From contig NC_083701.1 in the NCBI RefSeq assembly GCF_033118175.1, positions 6,839,501 to 6,903,500 on the forward strand: a stretch of 64,000 nt of DNA. The letters are read 5' to 3'. The notes under the pieces were generated by a model. The model did no database searches and was not told where the DNA came from. It saw only the letters and a list, made by a program, of their open reading frames with translations. The stretch comes from Dama dama (Eukaryota; Chordata; Mammalia; Artiodactyla; Cervidae). Below, piece after piece: positions 43,481-55,844 of this stretch (the first letter of the stretch is position 1; every line of letters starts with the position of its first letter). The position numbers and the translations under genes are program-made.

Positions 43481-43896
43481 ATTGTGAGGTGGCTCTTGAG
43501 GTTGCCTAGTAAGAAAAGAAAAGAAAATACTTTACTGACTTGATGAATTATATTAATCCCCACTCAAACATCCCTCTCCATTTAACACTGGTTTCTATCA
43601 TTGTTCACATAATAAAACTTTATGTATAGTGATTGTCAGATATTCTGGTTATGTGATGAATACAGTATGAATATAAACAGATTGCAAAATGTAATTGTGG
43701 ATGTCACAGATGTAGACATTTAGGAGTCAATAAAGGATTTGTAGAAAGCCCAAATCATTAGTTTGTTCAATGAATATTGATGAATCAACTACTATATATC
43801 AGAAATTATTTTATCTGCCAGGATATAATAGTGAAACCAAATGAGTAAGATCCCACCACCTCACTGAGATTATACTTTATTGAGAGATAAAAGTAA
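43481..43896. other. gene-free spacer
   Basis: Nothing recognised. Confidence 0.4.
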
Positions 43897-44098
43897 AACA
43901 AGTTGGCTCAGTTGTTAAGGATCCACCTGCCAATGCACGAGAAATGAGAGACACAGGTTTGATTACTGAGTTGGGAAGATCCCCTAGAGAAGGAAATGAC
44001 AACCCACTCAAGTATTCTGGCCTGGAAAATTCCATGGGCAGAGAAGCCTGGCAGGCTACAGCCCATGGGGTCCCAAAGAGTTGGACAGGACTGAGCAC
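43897..44098 (+). mobile_element. Bov-tA SINE
   Basis: GTTGGCTCAGTTGTTAAGGA to GAGTTGGACAGGACTGAGCA; diverged, head truncated by a few bases. Confidence 0.88.
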
Positions 44099-44104
44099 AT
44101 TATT

Positions 44105-44410
44105 ATAATATAAAATTTTGAAGTAAACTTTCTATACTTTGAAGCATACACATCTTAAGTGCATGCTCTTAGCAAATATATGCACCTGTATAACCTATCC
44201 CCCTCTCAAGATAAAAAACATTTTCATGAGGTCTCTCCCCAGTCAATTCCAACCCCAGCAGAGAGGCAACCACTTTTATGATTTTTATTCACCATAGGTT
44301 AGTTATTCCTCTTCTAAAACTCCACATTAATAGACTCATAAAGAATGCATTCTTTTGTATTAGGCTTATTTCACTTAGGATAATTCCTATAAATCTCATT
44401 CACATAGTTG
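44105..44410 (-). mobile_element. old L1/HAL1-like fragment
   Basis: GCATACACATCTTAAGTGCA, ATATGCACCTGTATAACCTA and GGCTTATTTCACTTAGGATA resemble the complement of old L1-related 3' sequence. Family uncertain. Confidence 0.45.
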
Positions 44411-44698
44411 CTAGTTCACTGGCCTCTCTCTCTAAACATCAGCTGTAATCTCTTCTCAATATTTTCAGTTTCCAGCTTCTGTTTCTTCACTGGGCCCCTT
44501 GACATCTCCCAGTGTGATGCACAGTTTAGAGATAGGGATTACATAGGGGATGTCAGCACTTCTTCCTCCTATAGCTGCTTCCTTTTCATTTCCCCGCTAA
44601 ACATCCCTCTGATCTTCCAGACTCTCTCTCCTTTAACACCACAAACCAGTAAGATTGTAACTTTCTACTGTCCCAACAGTGCATGTAGATTGAAGAAT

Positions 44699-44919
44699 GA
44701 AAGAAAAGAAGAAAGTTAGTCACTCAGTCATGTCTGACTCCTTATGATTCCATGGACTGTAGCCCACCAGGTTCCTCCATCCGTGGAATTCTCCAGGCAA
44801 GAGTACTGGAGTGGGGTGCCATTTCCTTCTTCATGGGATCTTCCCCACCCAGGGATCAAACCCAGGTCTCCCTTATTGCAGGCAAACCCTTTCCTGATTG
44901 AGCCGCCAGGGAAGCCAGC
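44699..44919 (-). mobile_element. Bov-tA SINE with perfect 9-bp TSD
   Basis: TTGAAGAAT at 44690-44698 and 44920-44928. Complement orientation with a short GAAAGAAAAGAAGAAAG tail. Confidence 0.95.
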
Positions 44920-44928
44920 TTGAAGAAT

Positions 44929-46364
44929 AACCTTGTGTTTTTTTTAAAAAAAAGCTACAGAAGGTTACATCTCCCTTGGTACAGCCGATACCTTTCTCCA
45001 ATTTCTTCCTACTCTGGTTACTTTCAAAAAGGATGGTGGTGGTGGTGGTTTTAATCTTTTGTCCAGATTTTATAAATATGACTCGTGGGCACAGGAGTTT
45101 CGCCAAACCACTTAATCATTACTAGAAGCTGTGTGTACATTGCATTATTTATAAAATCTTCTTTGCGGATAGTAATCTGTAAATGTTTCCTCTCCAAGTA
45201 TCCATCTCTTTGACTTTTTGTTTTATTTCCCAGAGGCTTTCTTCAAATTTATCTTTAAACTGTTGAATTGATATTTATTCTTACTTCAGATGATATTGTT
45301 CTCATTTTTATAGAAGCAGCATCTGCTCTAATCTTTCTGGGGACATCAATTATTTTTCAGAAGGTTTATTCTGTATTACGCACAAATATTTCACAAGGGA
45401 GGAAGCAGGGAATGGGAAGCTTGGGGATTCAATCTGGACCTATATTTATTTTCACCTCTAAAAATCTACGGGAATTTGGGAAAAGCTGTTGTGTGAATCG
45501 GAGCCCAACCAAAGGAGATTAAAATATTAGCCCTGAATAACACAGGTGGGTTTTGTACAGGGGATTGGATTCACAGGTGATGGGAGAGGTGGAGGAGGAT
45601 GAGGCAACTGAGGCATTGGCAGGAGAGGAAGCTCCTGTTACCTCTCGGGGTAACAGAGCAGGGGGTGTTGTTACCAAGGTCTGTGCCATAGACCTGAAAG
45701 CAGAAAGTAAGGTGGCCCTGCCTGGAGAGAGAGGGAGCTTCACTTCAGAGGCAGCAGCTGTCAGACATACAGCCTGAGGCAGAAAAGCAAAAAGAGAAAT
45801 AAATGTCCCTTGCGTGTCTTCCTCGTTCCGTTCACTGTATTTCTAGTGCCTCCTGTTGGCCAACCCTGGAAGATGTCCAGTGCAGCTGCTCGGGAAATGT
45901 GGCCTAAAGACGGGGGCCAACCAGGGGAAGGGCCAGGAGAGGACAGGAGGGCAAACAGTGCTGCCAACACCCGCGCCTCTCTTTAAAACGACTTTCTTTG
46001 CTTTGAAGTGGGGTCTTCATGCCTACCATCATGCATTTGAGAGAGTATTAGATAAAGTACTATGTGCCACTTCCTGGCTCTAACCTAACAAATGATCAAT
46101 GCTAGGAAAAAGTTTCTCTTATAAACTGCTTATAGTTGCTTTTGTTTATTGCAAGAAGAGATCAACTGTTAATGAAAGCATATTATACATGTATCTGTGG
46201 TGTAGATTGCAAAAAAAAAATGACTATAAACTCCTCCCATTTCTTTATGTATATATTATTATATTATATGTTGTATGCTTTTTTATATACACTTTATGGA
46301 TACACTTTTAAAATGCTGACACTATTTCTTTCCAACTTGATCTAGAGATTAAAACTTGGCCCAA
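44929..46364. other. gene-free spacer, purine-rich block
   Basis: 45555-45640 is GGA-rich, and a (GGT)n run lies at about 45031-45049. Overlapping 74-aa frames on both strands at 45519-45777 arise from this composition; no product is recognised. Confidence 0.4.
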
Positions 46365-46590
46365 ATAAACATATGAAAAGATGCTCAACACCACAGGTTC
46401 TAGGGAATAACACACTGAAGCTGAGATATCACCCCTCATCGACTAAAATGGCTAAAGTCTAAACTGCTGACAATGCCCAGTGCTGGTGAGGATGTCAGCA
46501 ACAGGAACTCTCTTTCATTGTTGAGGGGAATGCAGAATGGTAGAGCCATTATGGAGGATAGTTCAAGTCAATTCATTTAAAAAAAAATAG
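46365..46590 (+). mobile_element. old L1 ORF2 fragment
   Basis: AACATATGAAAAGATGCTCA, ATATCACCCCTCATCGACTA and AATGGTAGAGCCATTATGGA belong to the ORF2 3' region. Ends in an A-run at 46600. Confidence 0.72.
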
Positions 46591-46599
46591 CTTACAGTG

Positions 46600-47060
46600 T
46601 GAAAAAAAAAAATGTGATTTTTGCCGTGCCTTTCATGAAGTTAAAATTCTTTCTCTTCATCCGTGAAATCTGGCCTTGACCATGTGATGTGATCTGCCCA
46701 ACAGTATGTGAAATCAATAAATGTGAAAAAGGTTTGACGTGTGCTTGTGGACTGAGGATAACCTTCTCTACTACCAGGAACTCTATCACGACCAAGAGAG
46801 GAAGTCCAGGCTGGTCTAATAAAGGAGATGGCATCATAGAACAAAGACAAGCCATCCCAGCTCAGAAACCCTAGGTCAGTCAACCTATTAGTGGACCAAT
46901 ACAGCAAAAGTTACTCTAAGTAAGCCCAGCAGGAAAAGCATTCTGCCGAACTAAACTGAAAATCTATAGAATTATGAGTAAATGACATCAGTGTGGTTTA
47001 AAGCCACTGAATATGGGGTGGTTCATCACCCATCAAAAGACAGCTGATACCTCTCTACCA
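46600..47060 (+). mobile_element. MLT1/MaLR-like LTR remnant
   Basis: The 3' end TTTAAAGCCACTGAATATGG, GGTGGTTCATCACCC, ACAGCTGATAC is the MaLR-type LTR terminus. Upstream text is diverged and the 5' limit is uncertain. Confidence 0.5.
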
Positions 47061-48575
47061 GCAATCTGTAACCCTGAGGAAGTTACCCTAAGGTGGGGTG
47101 AGCAGGTTTCTTGACTGTAAAATAAAGTAGCAGGCTAGAGAACTAGGAGAGGCTGCACTTATTTCTAGTTTTCTTCCAACTCTAAAATTCAGTGATTATG
47201 CAGAAGGAAGTTTGATTTTTTTTTTTTCCTCGTTTTCCCCCCTCAAAGTTATTCAAAGATTCGTTTCCTCTTTCCAAAGAATCTAGCTTGGAGGATGGTT
47301 TATAAATATCTCATTGTGAAAGCACAGATCTGTTGTCAATGAAATGAGCTCCAAATGTCTACATTAAAAAATTTACAAGAAGTTCAAAGAACTCTCAGAG
47401 CCGACAGCTACATCAATACTAACGCTGTCTGTTTCCAATGCTGTCATCATTACCGCATACTGCAGGAAACGGCCTGGCTTTAAAATCTGAATGATTTAGG
47501 TTTGACTACCAGCCCCGTGGCTCTGTGATTCTCAGAAAATTACTCAATATATGGTTATTGGCCAGAAGATACATATAAACATATGAGGATATCTTCCTCT
47601 GAATTAGTATTCAGGGAAAGACAATAAAGATTGTGAGGCATCATTCCTCTGCTATTCAAGTAGTAAAAGTGGAAAGTAAAAATTCCAGGGGTTAGAAAGA
47701 TTGTGCATCAATAGAGTATCTAAAAGTACAAAAAGTCATGGAAATTTCTCAAATTCTCATTGATGGGAGAATGGAAAAATGATCTAATGTACATTAAGCA
47801 TAGTGTTCAAGTTGCAATGGATAAACAACCCCCCCCATTCAATAGTGTGAATGAAAGTGAGCAGCATAATTTTCAATTGGAAAATAGATTCCAAAGGATT
47901 ACATATAACATGAGATCTTGTTTTGATGATATTAGAGAGAAAAAAAACAAATATGCAAATATACTTTTCTTGAGCACATATAGATATGAAAAAATATTTA
48001 AAATGCAAAGAAGGCAATGATGAACTCAGAATTTAGAAATGTTTACTTGGGTGGGGACATGGGACTGGAAGGATAGAGGGGAATCAGGATGAGGGATTTA
48101 TGGCCTCTGTTGGGTATCAAATTGGGTATAAAACTTTTAGTTGTGCATTTATTATTAACAGAGAGAAGAGAAAAGGGAAACTTGAATGGACCAATGGAGA
48201 GAGTGTTATGTATCAAGGATTAAAATTTAATTCATTTCTGTGCACTTGTTGACCCATGAGAAATAAAGAAATAGTTAATAACCTGAAACCAAGTAGACTT
48301 CTAATTTTGAGTGGGAAAATGCATCAGATTACATATTCACCAAAGCCACACAGTGGTGAACAGCGGTGGGGGTAGGAGAGGAGATGTGAGGCTCTGGATC
48401 ACGTCTTCATTTACCCCCAGACTTAATCTGTGATCTGGTGATAAATGAAAAGTTTTTTGGATGAATGGGGCTGTTGCCTTCTGCTTCCTTACATTTTACC
48501 GTCAGTCTTCACATATTTGAATTAATTACTTTTTCTTTCCACCTCTCAATGTCTGGCTCTATAATGGGTGAATAG
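47061..48575. other. gene-free spacer
   Basis: T-run at 47217-47229. Nothing else is recognised; the 86-aa frame at 47760-48020 lacks any family resemblance. Confidence 0.4.
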
Positions 48576-48579
48576 TAAT

Positions 48580-48790
48580 GCTAAACTTTATTGAATGCTT
48601 GTAAATACTTCTTGGGCATTCACTTATTGAATTATCATACATATTCTTTTTTTAACCCTCATTTTACAGAGGAGGAAAAAGACTTAGAGAGGCTGAAGAA
48701 ATTACCTAAAAAGTGACTGGGAAGGGAAATTAATCTAGGGAGTGTGCTACAGAGCTGATCTTTTCAATCGCTGCATCTTCCTGCCTCTTG
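48580..48790 (-). mobile_element. MIR SINE
   Basis: TTTATTGAATGCTTGTAAAT, CCCTCATTTTACAGAGGAGG, GACTTAGAGAGGCTGAAGAA: the MIR core complement, nearly full length. Confidence 0.78.
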
Positions 48791-49744
48791 GTACCACATG
48801 CCTCTAATACTGAATATATGGGTAAAGAAACCCAGAGTTCCCTGTGTCCTAGTGAATGTGGAGGGTTTCTCCTGAAGAGAAGCTGTGTTAGCAGTCCCCT
48901 GAATTCTCTAAATAGAATCCAGCTCCTCCACCAGGTGCTCACTGCTGAGGTCTCAGCATTCTCTGTGCCCAGAGTTACATACTGTATTATTCCTGACACG
49001 CGCAAGATACAGTAATGCTTCTGAATACCTTTTTGAATGAGTAAATAGCTCTCTGAATATCTGTTCCCTGGAGCTAGTGTCTGGGGCTATTGCCTTCTGA
49101 GTGAGGAGATATTCACAGTCCATGGTGTAAATGACCGATTTTCTCAGGGATGTCAATAGACACTGCTCTCTTGGTTCAGCTGACCTGGAACCATTAGCAC
49201 CTGATGCTCATGCCAGAATCTTCCCATCAATAGAACCATCTCTGGCAATCCATGTTTCCATTTTAAGGAAATATATCCAAGAGGAAATGGATCAGAGGAT
49301 CTAGCAGTAGATGAAATCTATGACCATAAGGTGTTATTACAGACATCAGAGAATGCCTCTCTCCTCAACCTCCTGAAGTGAATCTTGGGGTTCTGGATGC
49401 TCCCAGCAGGCACAGAAACATGAGAGTCTAAGCTACTGAGACCTCGTAAGGCAAAGGCGGTGCTAGGTAAAGTGGGCTGGGAGGGGTGTAAGCAGATACT
49501 GAATTTCAGCAACTCAATCTATTGGCAATTTCTACTTTAAGTTGGATAGCCTTTTGAAGCCTTAGTTGCTTCCTTTGTTAAATGAGAATCTTATAACCAA
49601 ACTTGAGGTTTCATGAAAATGAAATGAGATGAATTAAATGAAATGGTTCAGTCTTACTTTCTTCAAAGTAGTTTAATGAGGTGATCTACCTGTTCACTTA
49701 CATGCTTAGTAAATATTTGTGGAAATGCAATTTCTGTGAAAATA
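48791..49744. other. gene-free spacer
   Basis: A weak plus-strand MIR trace at about 49545-49650. Otherwise unassigned. Confidence 0.4.
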
Positions 49745-49749
49745 CAACC

Positions 49750-49881
49750 TAGGTGATGGTGAAGGACAGGGAAGGCTGGCGTGCTGCAGTTCATGGAGTC
49801 ACAAACAGTCAGATGTGACTGAGAGTGCTGCAGTCCATGGTATAAAGAGTTAGACACAACTGAGCAAGTGAACAACAACAA
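49750..49881 (+). mobile_element. BovB/Bov-A tail dimer
   Basis: The BovB 3'-end motif occurs twice in a row: GTGCTGCAGTTCATGGAGTC with CAGTCAGATGTGACTGA, then GTGCTGCAGTCCATGGTATA with AGTTAGACACAACTGAGC. It lies immediately before a Bov-tA in the same orientation. Confidence 0.75.
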
Positions 49882-50086
49882 TGTCATCCTTGGTGGCACA
49901 GTGGTAAAGAATCCGCCTGTCAATGCAGGAGATGCCAGTTCTATCCCTGGGTCGGGAAGATCCCCTGGAGGAGGAAATGGATATCCACTCCAGTATTCTT
50001 GCCTGAAAAATTCCATGACAGGAGCCTGGCAGGCTACAGTCCCTGGGGTCACAAAGAGTCAGATATGACTCAGTGATTGAGCACAT
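49882..50086 (+). mobile_element. Bov-tA SINE
   Basis: TCATCCTTGGTGGCACAGTG to GACTCAGTGATTGAGCACA. Confidence 0.9.
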
Positions 50087-50813
50087 GCAATATCCTAGGT
50101 AGGAAATCAACAGAAGGAAACTGTGTATGTATCATCAAAATACAAAATACAGTAGGTAATAGAATTTGGAGAAAAGGCATGAGTTTAGAAGTAGGCATAT
50201 TTTCAAACCTCAACGCTGATTTTTGTGTAGTCTGGCAAATCAGCTGGCTTCTCTTTCCTCAGGGCTGGCTTCCAGGTTGAACGAGATGGTGTCAGTGAAA
50301 ACATGGAGCATCACTTCCGACTCTCAGTAGAATGAAAGGTGCAGTTGCCTTTTTTCATGCCTTTTGCCCACAGGAGAGCAGTCCAACATGTTGGCAGGCA
50401 TCCAGGGGTCTTAATTATCCAAGTCAGGTTTAGCCCCACTCCCCATCCCTTTGCAGTTGACCAGTTGGTCACGATAGTCAGTTTACTCCTTCCTCTGGAC
50501 CCAGAAAGGATAGCTATGACTTGAAGGTGTCTCCTGCCCCATGAATAAGTGGAAGTTTGGATAGAGATTCTCTGGCTCCATCCTTTCCAGGTGTGATCAG
50601 ACATCCGCCTGCTGTATTATCAATATTCTATGAGACTTAACAGCCCACCTTCATGCACAGGTTTCTAGGATAATAACAACTAGTATCAATCAGTCTTTAC
50701 TGAACCACAAACAAGGTGCTGTAGGAAAACTTCTATGATTTCTTTGCAATAAAAGAGAAATCTGAGGCTTAGAGAGCTTAGAGAGCGAGTGTATCATATA
50801 TGGTTGGAAATGA
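50087..50813. other. gene-free spacer
   Basis: Unassigned, apart from a weak MIR complement trace near 50700-50790. Confidence 0.4.
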
Positions 50814-50815
50814 AC

Positions 50816-51299
50816 GCAGAGACATTACTTTGCCAACAAATGTCCATCCAGTCAAAGCTATGGATTTTCCAGTAGTCATGTATGGACATGAGAGTTGGGA
50901 CTATAAAGAAAACTGAGTGCCAAAAAATTGATGTTTTTGAACTGTGGTGTTGGAGAAGACTCTTGAGAGTCCCTTGGACTGCAAGGAGATCCAACCAGTC
51001 CATCCTAAAGGAGATCAGTCCTGAATATTCATTGGAAGGACTGATGCTCCAGTACTTTGGCCACCTGATGAGAAGAACTGACTCATCTGAAAAGACCCTG
51101 ATGCTGGGAGAGATTGAAGACAGGAGGAGGAGGGGACAACAGAGGTTGAGATGGTTGGATGACATAACTGACTCAATGAACAAGAGTTTGAGTAAACTCT
51201 GGAAGTTGTTGATGGACAGGGAGGCCTTGCGTGCTACAGTCCATGGAGTCACAAAGTGTTGGACACAGCTGAGCGACTGAACTGACAGAACTGAATGAA
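50816..51299 (+). mobile_element. BovB LINE, 3' fragment with open C-terminus
   Basis: A 132-aa plus-strand frame (50882-51280) runs to the natural ORF2 stop (RRSNQSILKEISPEYSLEGL ... LLMDREALRATVHGVTK). Several residues deviate, and a short in-frame deletion follows LEGLM. Confidence 0.93.
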
Positions 51300-51361
51300 C
51301 CCAGTTGATCATATTATACTATGGACTCTGCTAGAGTTTTTGATCCATGCCATATACATTA

Positions 51362-51480
51362 TTGGAAAAGGAAATGGCAACCCACTCCAGTATTCTTGCT
51401 TGGGAAATCCCATGGGCAGAGGAACCTGCGGGGCTACAGTCCATGGGGTTGCAAAGAGTCGGACATGACTAAGCATGCAT
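51362..51480 (+). mobile_element. Bov-tA SINE, 3' half
   Basis: GGAAATGGCAACCCACTCCA to GAGTCGGACATGACTAAGCA; head missing. Confidence 0.85.
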
Positions 51481-52026
51481 GTGTTTACAATTTTAAAAAT
51501 CTCTGGAAGATTCCACGTTCTCTTCTTCCAAATTCAAACCCTTGCCCAGATACCTGCAGGGGTGAACTATTCTCAGTTTAATCCTTAAACATAGCCCTAG
51601 ATCTCACCTGAGTTTGAGTCACAGCAGTTTCTTTTCTTTGAATTCCTTCTCTTCCCTGGGGATTCCTTTGTTCACATCTCATCTCCGCTCTACACTGACA
51701 CCATATCAACTGCAGTTCCTGAAGCGTGGTTGGTTTAGCAGCCTCAGCAGCATGGCCTCCCAGATCCACAGAGCTCTCCTCCTCCTTCCCAGCAGACCCC
51801 AGAGTGGGTTTGCACATTTTGGTATTCTCTTTGTTTGGTATTCTGCACTGTTCCGGCACCTCCCTGGAGGAATGACTCAGCTCTCGGTGTTTCACAGTTC
51901 AATCCCATGCCTCTTGTCTTCTTATGCTAGGCTAGTGCTCACCCTGCTTCTATGAATCTACACGTTGGTAGTGACATGTGAGTGCATGCAGTCAGGCTTA
52001 ACCCTATGCAAAGTGCTTTCATATGT
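51481..52026. other. gene-free spacer
   Basis: A 113-aa plus frame (51614-51955) and a 105-aa minus frame overlap; I recognise neither. No splice or promoter context. Confidence 0.35.
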
Positions 52027-52150
52027 ATTATTTAGTCACTCAGTCGTGTCTGACTCTTTTGTGACCCCGTGGACTGTAGTCTGCCAGGTTCCTCTGTCCT
52101 TGGGATTTCCCAGGCAAGAATACTAGAGTGGGTTGCCATTTCCTTCTCCA
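52027..52150 (-). mobile_element. Bov-tA SINE, tail half
   Basis: TTAGTCACTCAGTCGTGTCT to CCATTTCCTTCTCCA, where it is cut off by an AT microsatellite. Confidence 0.85.
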
Positions 52151-52235
52151 CTCATGTATATTATATATATAATATACATATTATACATATGTATAATAAT
52201 ATATATATTATATATATACATATATATATATATTG
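52150..52235. repeat. (AT)n microsatellite
   Basis: About 85 bp of TATATA/TATACATA units. The missing SINE head may have been lost through instability here. Confidence 0.9.
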
Positions 52236-52576
52236 AAGCTACTTCACAGGAATAAAATAAAATAAGAAAATATGTGGAAGTATAAATTTAAAAAGACATA
52301 AAGAATCCCAAAGAAACTTACCAGCATTGTAAACGCTGGTTTCTCATTTTATGATTATAGCTGAGGTACTCATGTATTTTGGCATCCCATTTAGTTTTAA
52401 AATCAAATTTATTTTCCAGTCCTGCCCCTCACTTACTACATCACTGGGCTGAAAGTCTCTTATCTTCTATAAGTTTCTATATCCATACAACAAGAATCAT
52501 ATCAATCTTTCCAAGCTACAGTGACAATTAAATCATTTAAATACAAATAGTCTACTCGTATGTTTTGTACATTTTT

Positions 52577-52782
52577 TTTTTCATGCTTAGTTGTGTCCAG
52601 CTCTGTGACCCAATGGACTGTAGCCCACCAGGCTCCTTCGTCCCTGGTATTTTCCCAGCAAGAATACTGGAGGGGGTTGCCATTTCCTCCTCTGGGTATC
52701 TTTCTGGCCCAGGGATTGAATTGCGTCTTTTGCGGCTCCTGCATTGCAGGTGGATTCTTTACCACTGTGTCACCTGGGAAGA
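52577..52782 (-). mobile_element. Bov-tA SINE
   Basis: CATGCTTAGTTGTGTCCAGC to CCACTGTGTCACCTGGGAAG; an extra GCGTCTTTTGCGGCT insertion-like piece lies near the head. Confidence 0.88.
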
Positions 52783-52788
52783 CTTGGC

Positions 52789-52814
52789 TTTTTTTTTTGG
52801 GGGGGGGGGGGGGA
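52789..52814. repeat. T-run joined to G-run
   Basis: About 10 T followed by about 15 G, an unusual homopolymer junction just outside the SINE head. Confidence 0.9.
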
Positions 52815-52911
52815 TCAAAAATTATTCCGTTTTATAAACAGGATATCAGAATCACAGAAGATCAGGGCTCTGCAAGTTCATAGGCTGCATTAGCCTTCTT
52901 TTCTCCAAAGC

Positions 52912-53105
52912 AGAGGTCAGCAAACTTTGCTCATGGGTCAGATCCCGCCTTCCGAAACAACGTTCTGTTGGAACTGCAGCTCCCTTATTTGTTGGTGTAA
53001 AGTCGAAGGCTGGTGTTGCTCTCTGGAGTAAGCTGAGTAATTGGAGTGCAGAGACCATGAGGCCCGCAGAGCCTGAGCCATTTACCTTTTGACACTTTAG
53101 GAACA
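52912..53105 (+). mobile_element. hAT-Charlie DNA transposon remnant
   Basis: AGAGGTCAGCAAACTTTGCT, GGTCAGATCCCGCC, GTTGGAACTGCAGCTCCCTT, GCAGAGACCATGAGGCCCGC and GCCATTTACCTTTTGACACT are recognisable blocks of a mammal-wide Charlie-type element. Confidence 0.65.
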
Positions 53106-53585
53106 AGTGCACCCTGGTTCACTGCATGCTGACACGTCCCCACTTGGCATCACCCCATGTAGACAGGGAGGTCAGCAAAGAGCCCTGTGACAGTGAAAGC
53201 GGGCCACTATTCGACTTGCTTGGGATTTCTAGGCTGTGCCCTCCTCAGGCCTCGAGGACTTCAGGGACACCTAATACTTTCAGTTGCTCCATCTTGGAAC
53301 TCAAGCAGGAAATCAACTTGGCTGTAGAATTCTGTGTGAAACATCTTATTTTTCTGACTCTAGTTAAGTTATGACTCAGAGAGGTGGGACAGTAAGAAAG
53401 CTGCTTTTTTCTTGTGCCAAAAATGAAAACCAATAAATTCACACACACACAAAAAGAGAGAGAGAGAGAGGAAAACGTGAAAGGAGACTTAACAAAAGTT
53501 TTGTTTTTTTCTTCCCTCCAGACCTAACAGGGCTGTCTTTGGCTGGGGGCCACGTTTGGACTGCTAAGTCTTCAATACTACAATC
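53106..53585. other. gene-free spacer
   Basis: A short (CA)n/(GA)n junction at 53440-53470. Otherwise unassigned. Confidence 0.4.
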
Positions 53586-53684
53586 CCAACTTCTCGAGTG
53601 GCTCAGACAGAAAAGAATCTACAATGAGGGAGACCCGGGTTCGATCCCTGGGACAGGAAGATCCACTGGAGGAGGAGCCCCTGC
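53586..53684 (+). mobile_element. Bov-tA SINE, head half only
   Basis: GAGTGGCTCAGACAGAAAAG with a well-preserved B box (GGGTTCGATCCC), ending after GATCCACTGGAGGAGGAGCC. The tail is absent, opposite to the usual 5' truncation. Confidence 0.8.
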
Positions 53685-54837
53685 TTATAAGGGACTTTCT
53701 GCTGCTGTCCATTCAGTCCCTTTCGATGGTTGTGCTTCTCTGCAGACCTTGTTTTCCCTCCCCCAGAGAGTGAGCCATAGGACGCACTGTGTCCTGAGAT
53801 CCTTGTCTACCCAAAATGACTGGCAAGTTCCCAGGACCATGTCAAAGAAGACTTGCTTGCCAATTTCAAGATACCTGGAGGATGTTCTTTGCTGTAAGGT
53901 ATTTGAAATTCCTTTGAAGACAAACAGCAAAACATACAAATGGAAAAAGAAAGAAAAAATCAATCTAGTCACAGAAAGAGTAGTGTCTTCAAACATCGAT
54001 TTTTTTCACCCAGTCATTTATTGGATAAATACTTACTTCGGAGCTATTCTGTAAAACACAGTTATTCTCTGTCTCTGTATTGAGACAGAGAAACATGCTG
54101 GTTCTGACTCTCATAGTAAGTATGTTTAGTGGGAACAGATATTTTTAAGTATCAAGAAATAATTGCTTAATTAAACCTGTGATTAAAACTATACAATAGG
54201 AAATAAAACCAGGGTGCTTTGATTAAAAAAAAATCTTGAATTTAAAATGTGATTTGGGGTTAAAAACAAAAGGATAGATGGTGCATGAAGATCATATGCA
54301 AAGTCCTAAGACATGATAAACCAGGCACTTAGAGTAATAGAATCGTAAATGTAGCAGTGATGAATTTAGTACTCTGTAGGCTGTGTTTCCTGAGTGTGTG
54401 TGTGTATGTGTGTGTGTGTGTCTGTGTGTCCCCATGCACAAAGATGACTGGACCTTTAAAGATTATCTAAATGTACTGTGTTTGTTGCTTGATTCAGCTC
54501 AAAGCACCCCAGACAAGATGTAATTCCTTTGGCGCTTGAAATCTCCAGTGACACGTTCATTTCCTTAGACAACATTTAACTGCCTTTGGAGGGATTTTCT
54601 ACTGGAAGCTTCTTCCTTATGTTAGCATGAGTTTAGGTTGCCTGGGACCTCTTGGCTTTGGTCTTCTACTACCCAGGAAGTCAAACTCATCTTGCACATG
54701 ACCACCATCAGGCCTTCGGAGGGAGCCTTCAAATCCACCTTCAGGCTAAGAACAACCAACTACTCTGTACCAAGAATTTCCTTTTCATGTGTTTTAAGTG
54801 TGCTTTCTGTGCTAGACACTGTGATGTGGGGTAGGAA
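53685..54837. other. gene-free spacer with (GT)n
   Basis: (GT)n at 54397-54430. No coding support. Confidence 0.4.
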
Positions 54838-54838
54838 G

Positions 54839-55053
54839 TTGTTGTTGTTGTTGTTTGGCTAAGTTGTGCCTGACTCTTTCATGACCCCATGGACTATAGC
54901 CCGCCAGGCTCCTCTGTCCATGGGATTTTCCAGGCAAGAATACTTGAGTGGGTTGCCATTTCCTACTCTACGAGACCTTCTTGACCCAAGGATTGAACCC
55001 ACATCTTTTGCATCTCCTGCATTTTCAGGCAGATTCTTTACCACTGAGGCACC
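54839..55053 (-). mobile_element. Bov-tA SINE with (GTT)n tail
   Basis: Complement copy beginning in a GTTGTTGTTGTTGTT tail. TAGGAAG occurs before (ending at about 54838) and after (about 55059-55065) and may be the TSD. Confidence 0.9.
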
Positions 55054-55840
55054 AGAGATAGGAAGACAGCTGACAGCTGAAACAGAGTCTTACTTGGAGA
55101 AGTTCACACTCTAGATGGGGAGTGAAACACCTAAATCGGTCAATTATTTTATATGACAGTTTGTGCTGCTGAAGAGGTAGGCCATTGGAGCAAATAGCAG
55201 TGAGCGTCTCATTTCCAGGCATTAGATTCTTTATGAAAAGTCCACAGTCCATAGAAATGGCCTGAGGAGGTCCTACCTTGAACCTTGAACCTTCAGATTT
55301 AGGTTCAGTGGGAAAGAATGGAAACCAGAACCAAGCTGGAACCATCTTAGCTCCAGGAAGCACACTTGTGCCTGAATTATAGAAATGCTTCTATATTTAT
55401 CCCTCTTCCCTGGACAAGTGAGCTTGTTTGTCTGTGTATGTATGTGTGTATATGTGCATGTGTGCATGAGAGAGAAAGAGACAGAGATTTAAAGGAAGAA
55501 ATAGCATGTTAAAGGCATAGAGAAAAAGCTGGAAATTGAGCAATGGGAAAGAAATATTAGCTGTACTTTTCACCATTTGAGTTCCTTCACAACTGGTCAA
55601 AGTACTATATTTGTGACTGACAGAGGTGCCCACTCCCATCTGTTGGCTCCAATATGTGTTCACTAATACACGTTCCTGTGGCTGATTTAAAATAAACTCA
55701 GGCTGCAGAGACATATCGTGCATAAGAAATATGTTACGTCGCTTATATAACTTCTCTTTCCCAAATTACCCCGTGCATTGCCAGTCCACAGGCACACAGC
55801 ATAGGAAGCTGGTCTTGCCCTTTGCAGCGTGGTAGAAAGG
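55054..55840. other. gene-free spacer
   Basis: GT-rich run at 55430-55470. Nothing else recognised. Confidence 0.4.
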
Positions 55841-55844
55841 GGCA

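Noticed and set aside
51614..51955. 113-aa plus-strand frame as a candidate exon
   Set aside because: The opposite strand is open over the same stretch, and I recognise no domain or splice sites.
53586..53684. tRNA gene, because of the strong B box
   Set aside because: The head belongs to a Bov-tA SINE. No tRNA cloverleaf or 3' terminator fits, and the same motif recurs in about 30 copies.
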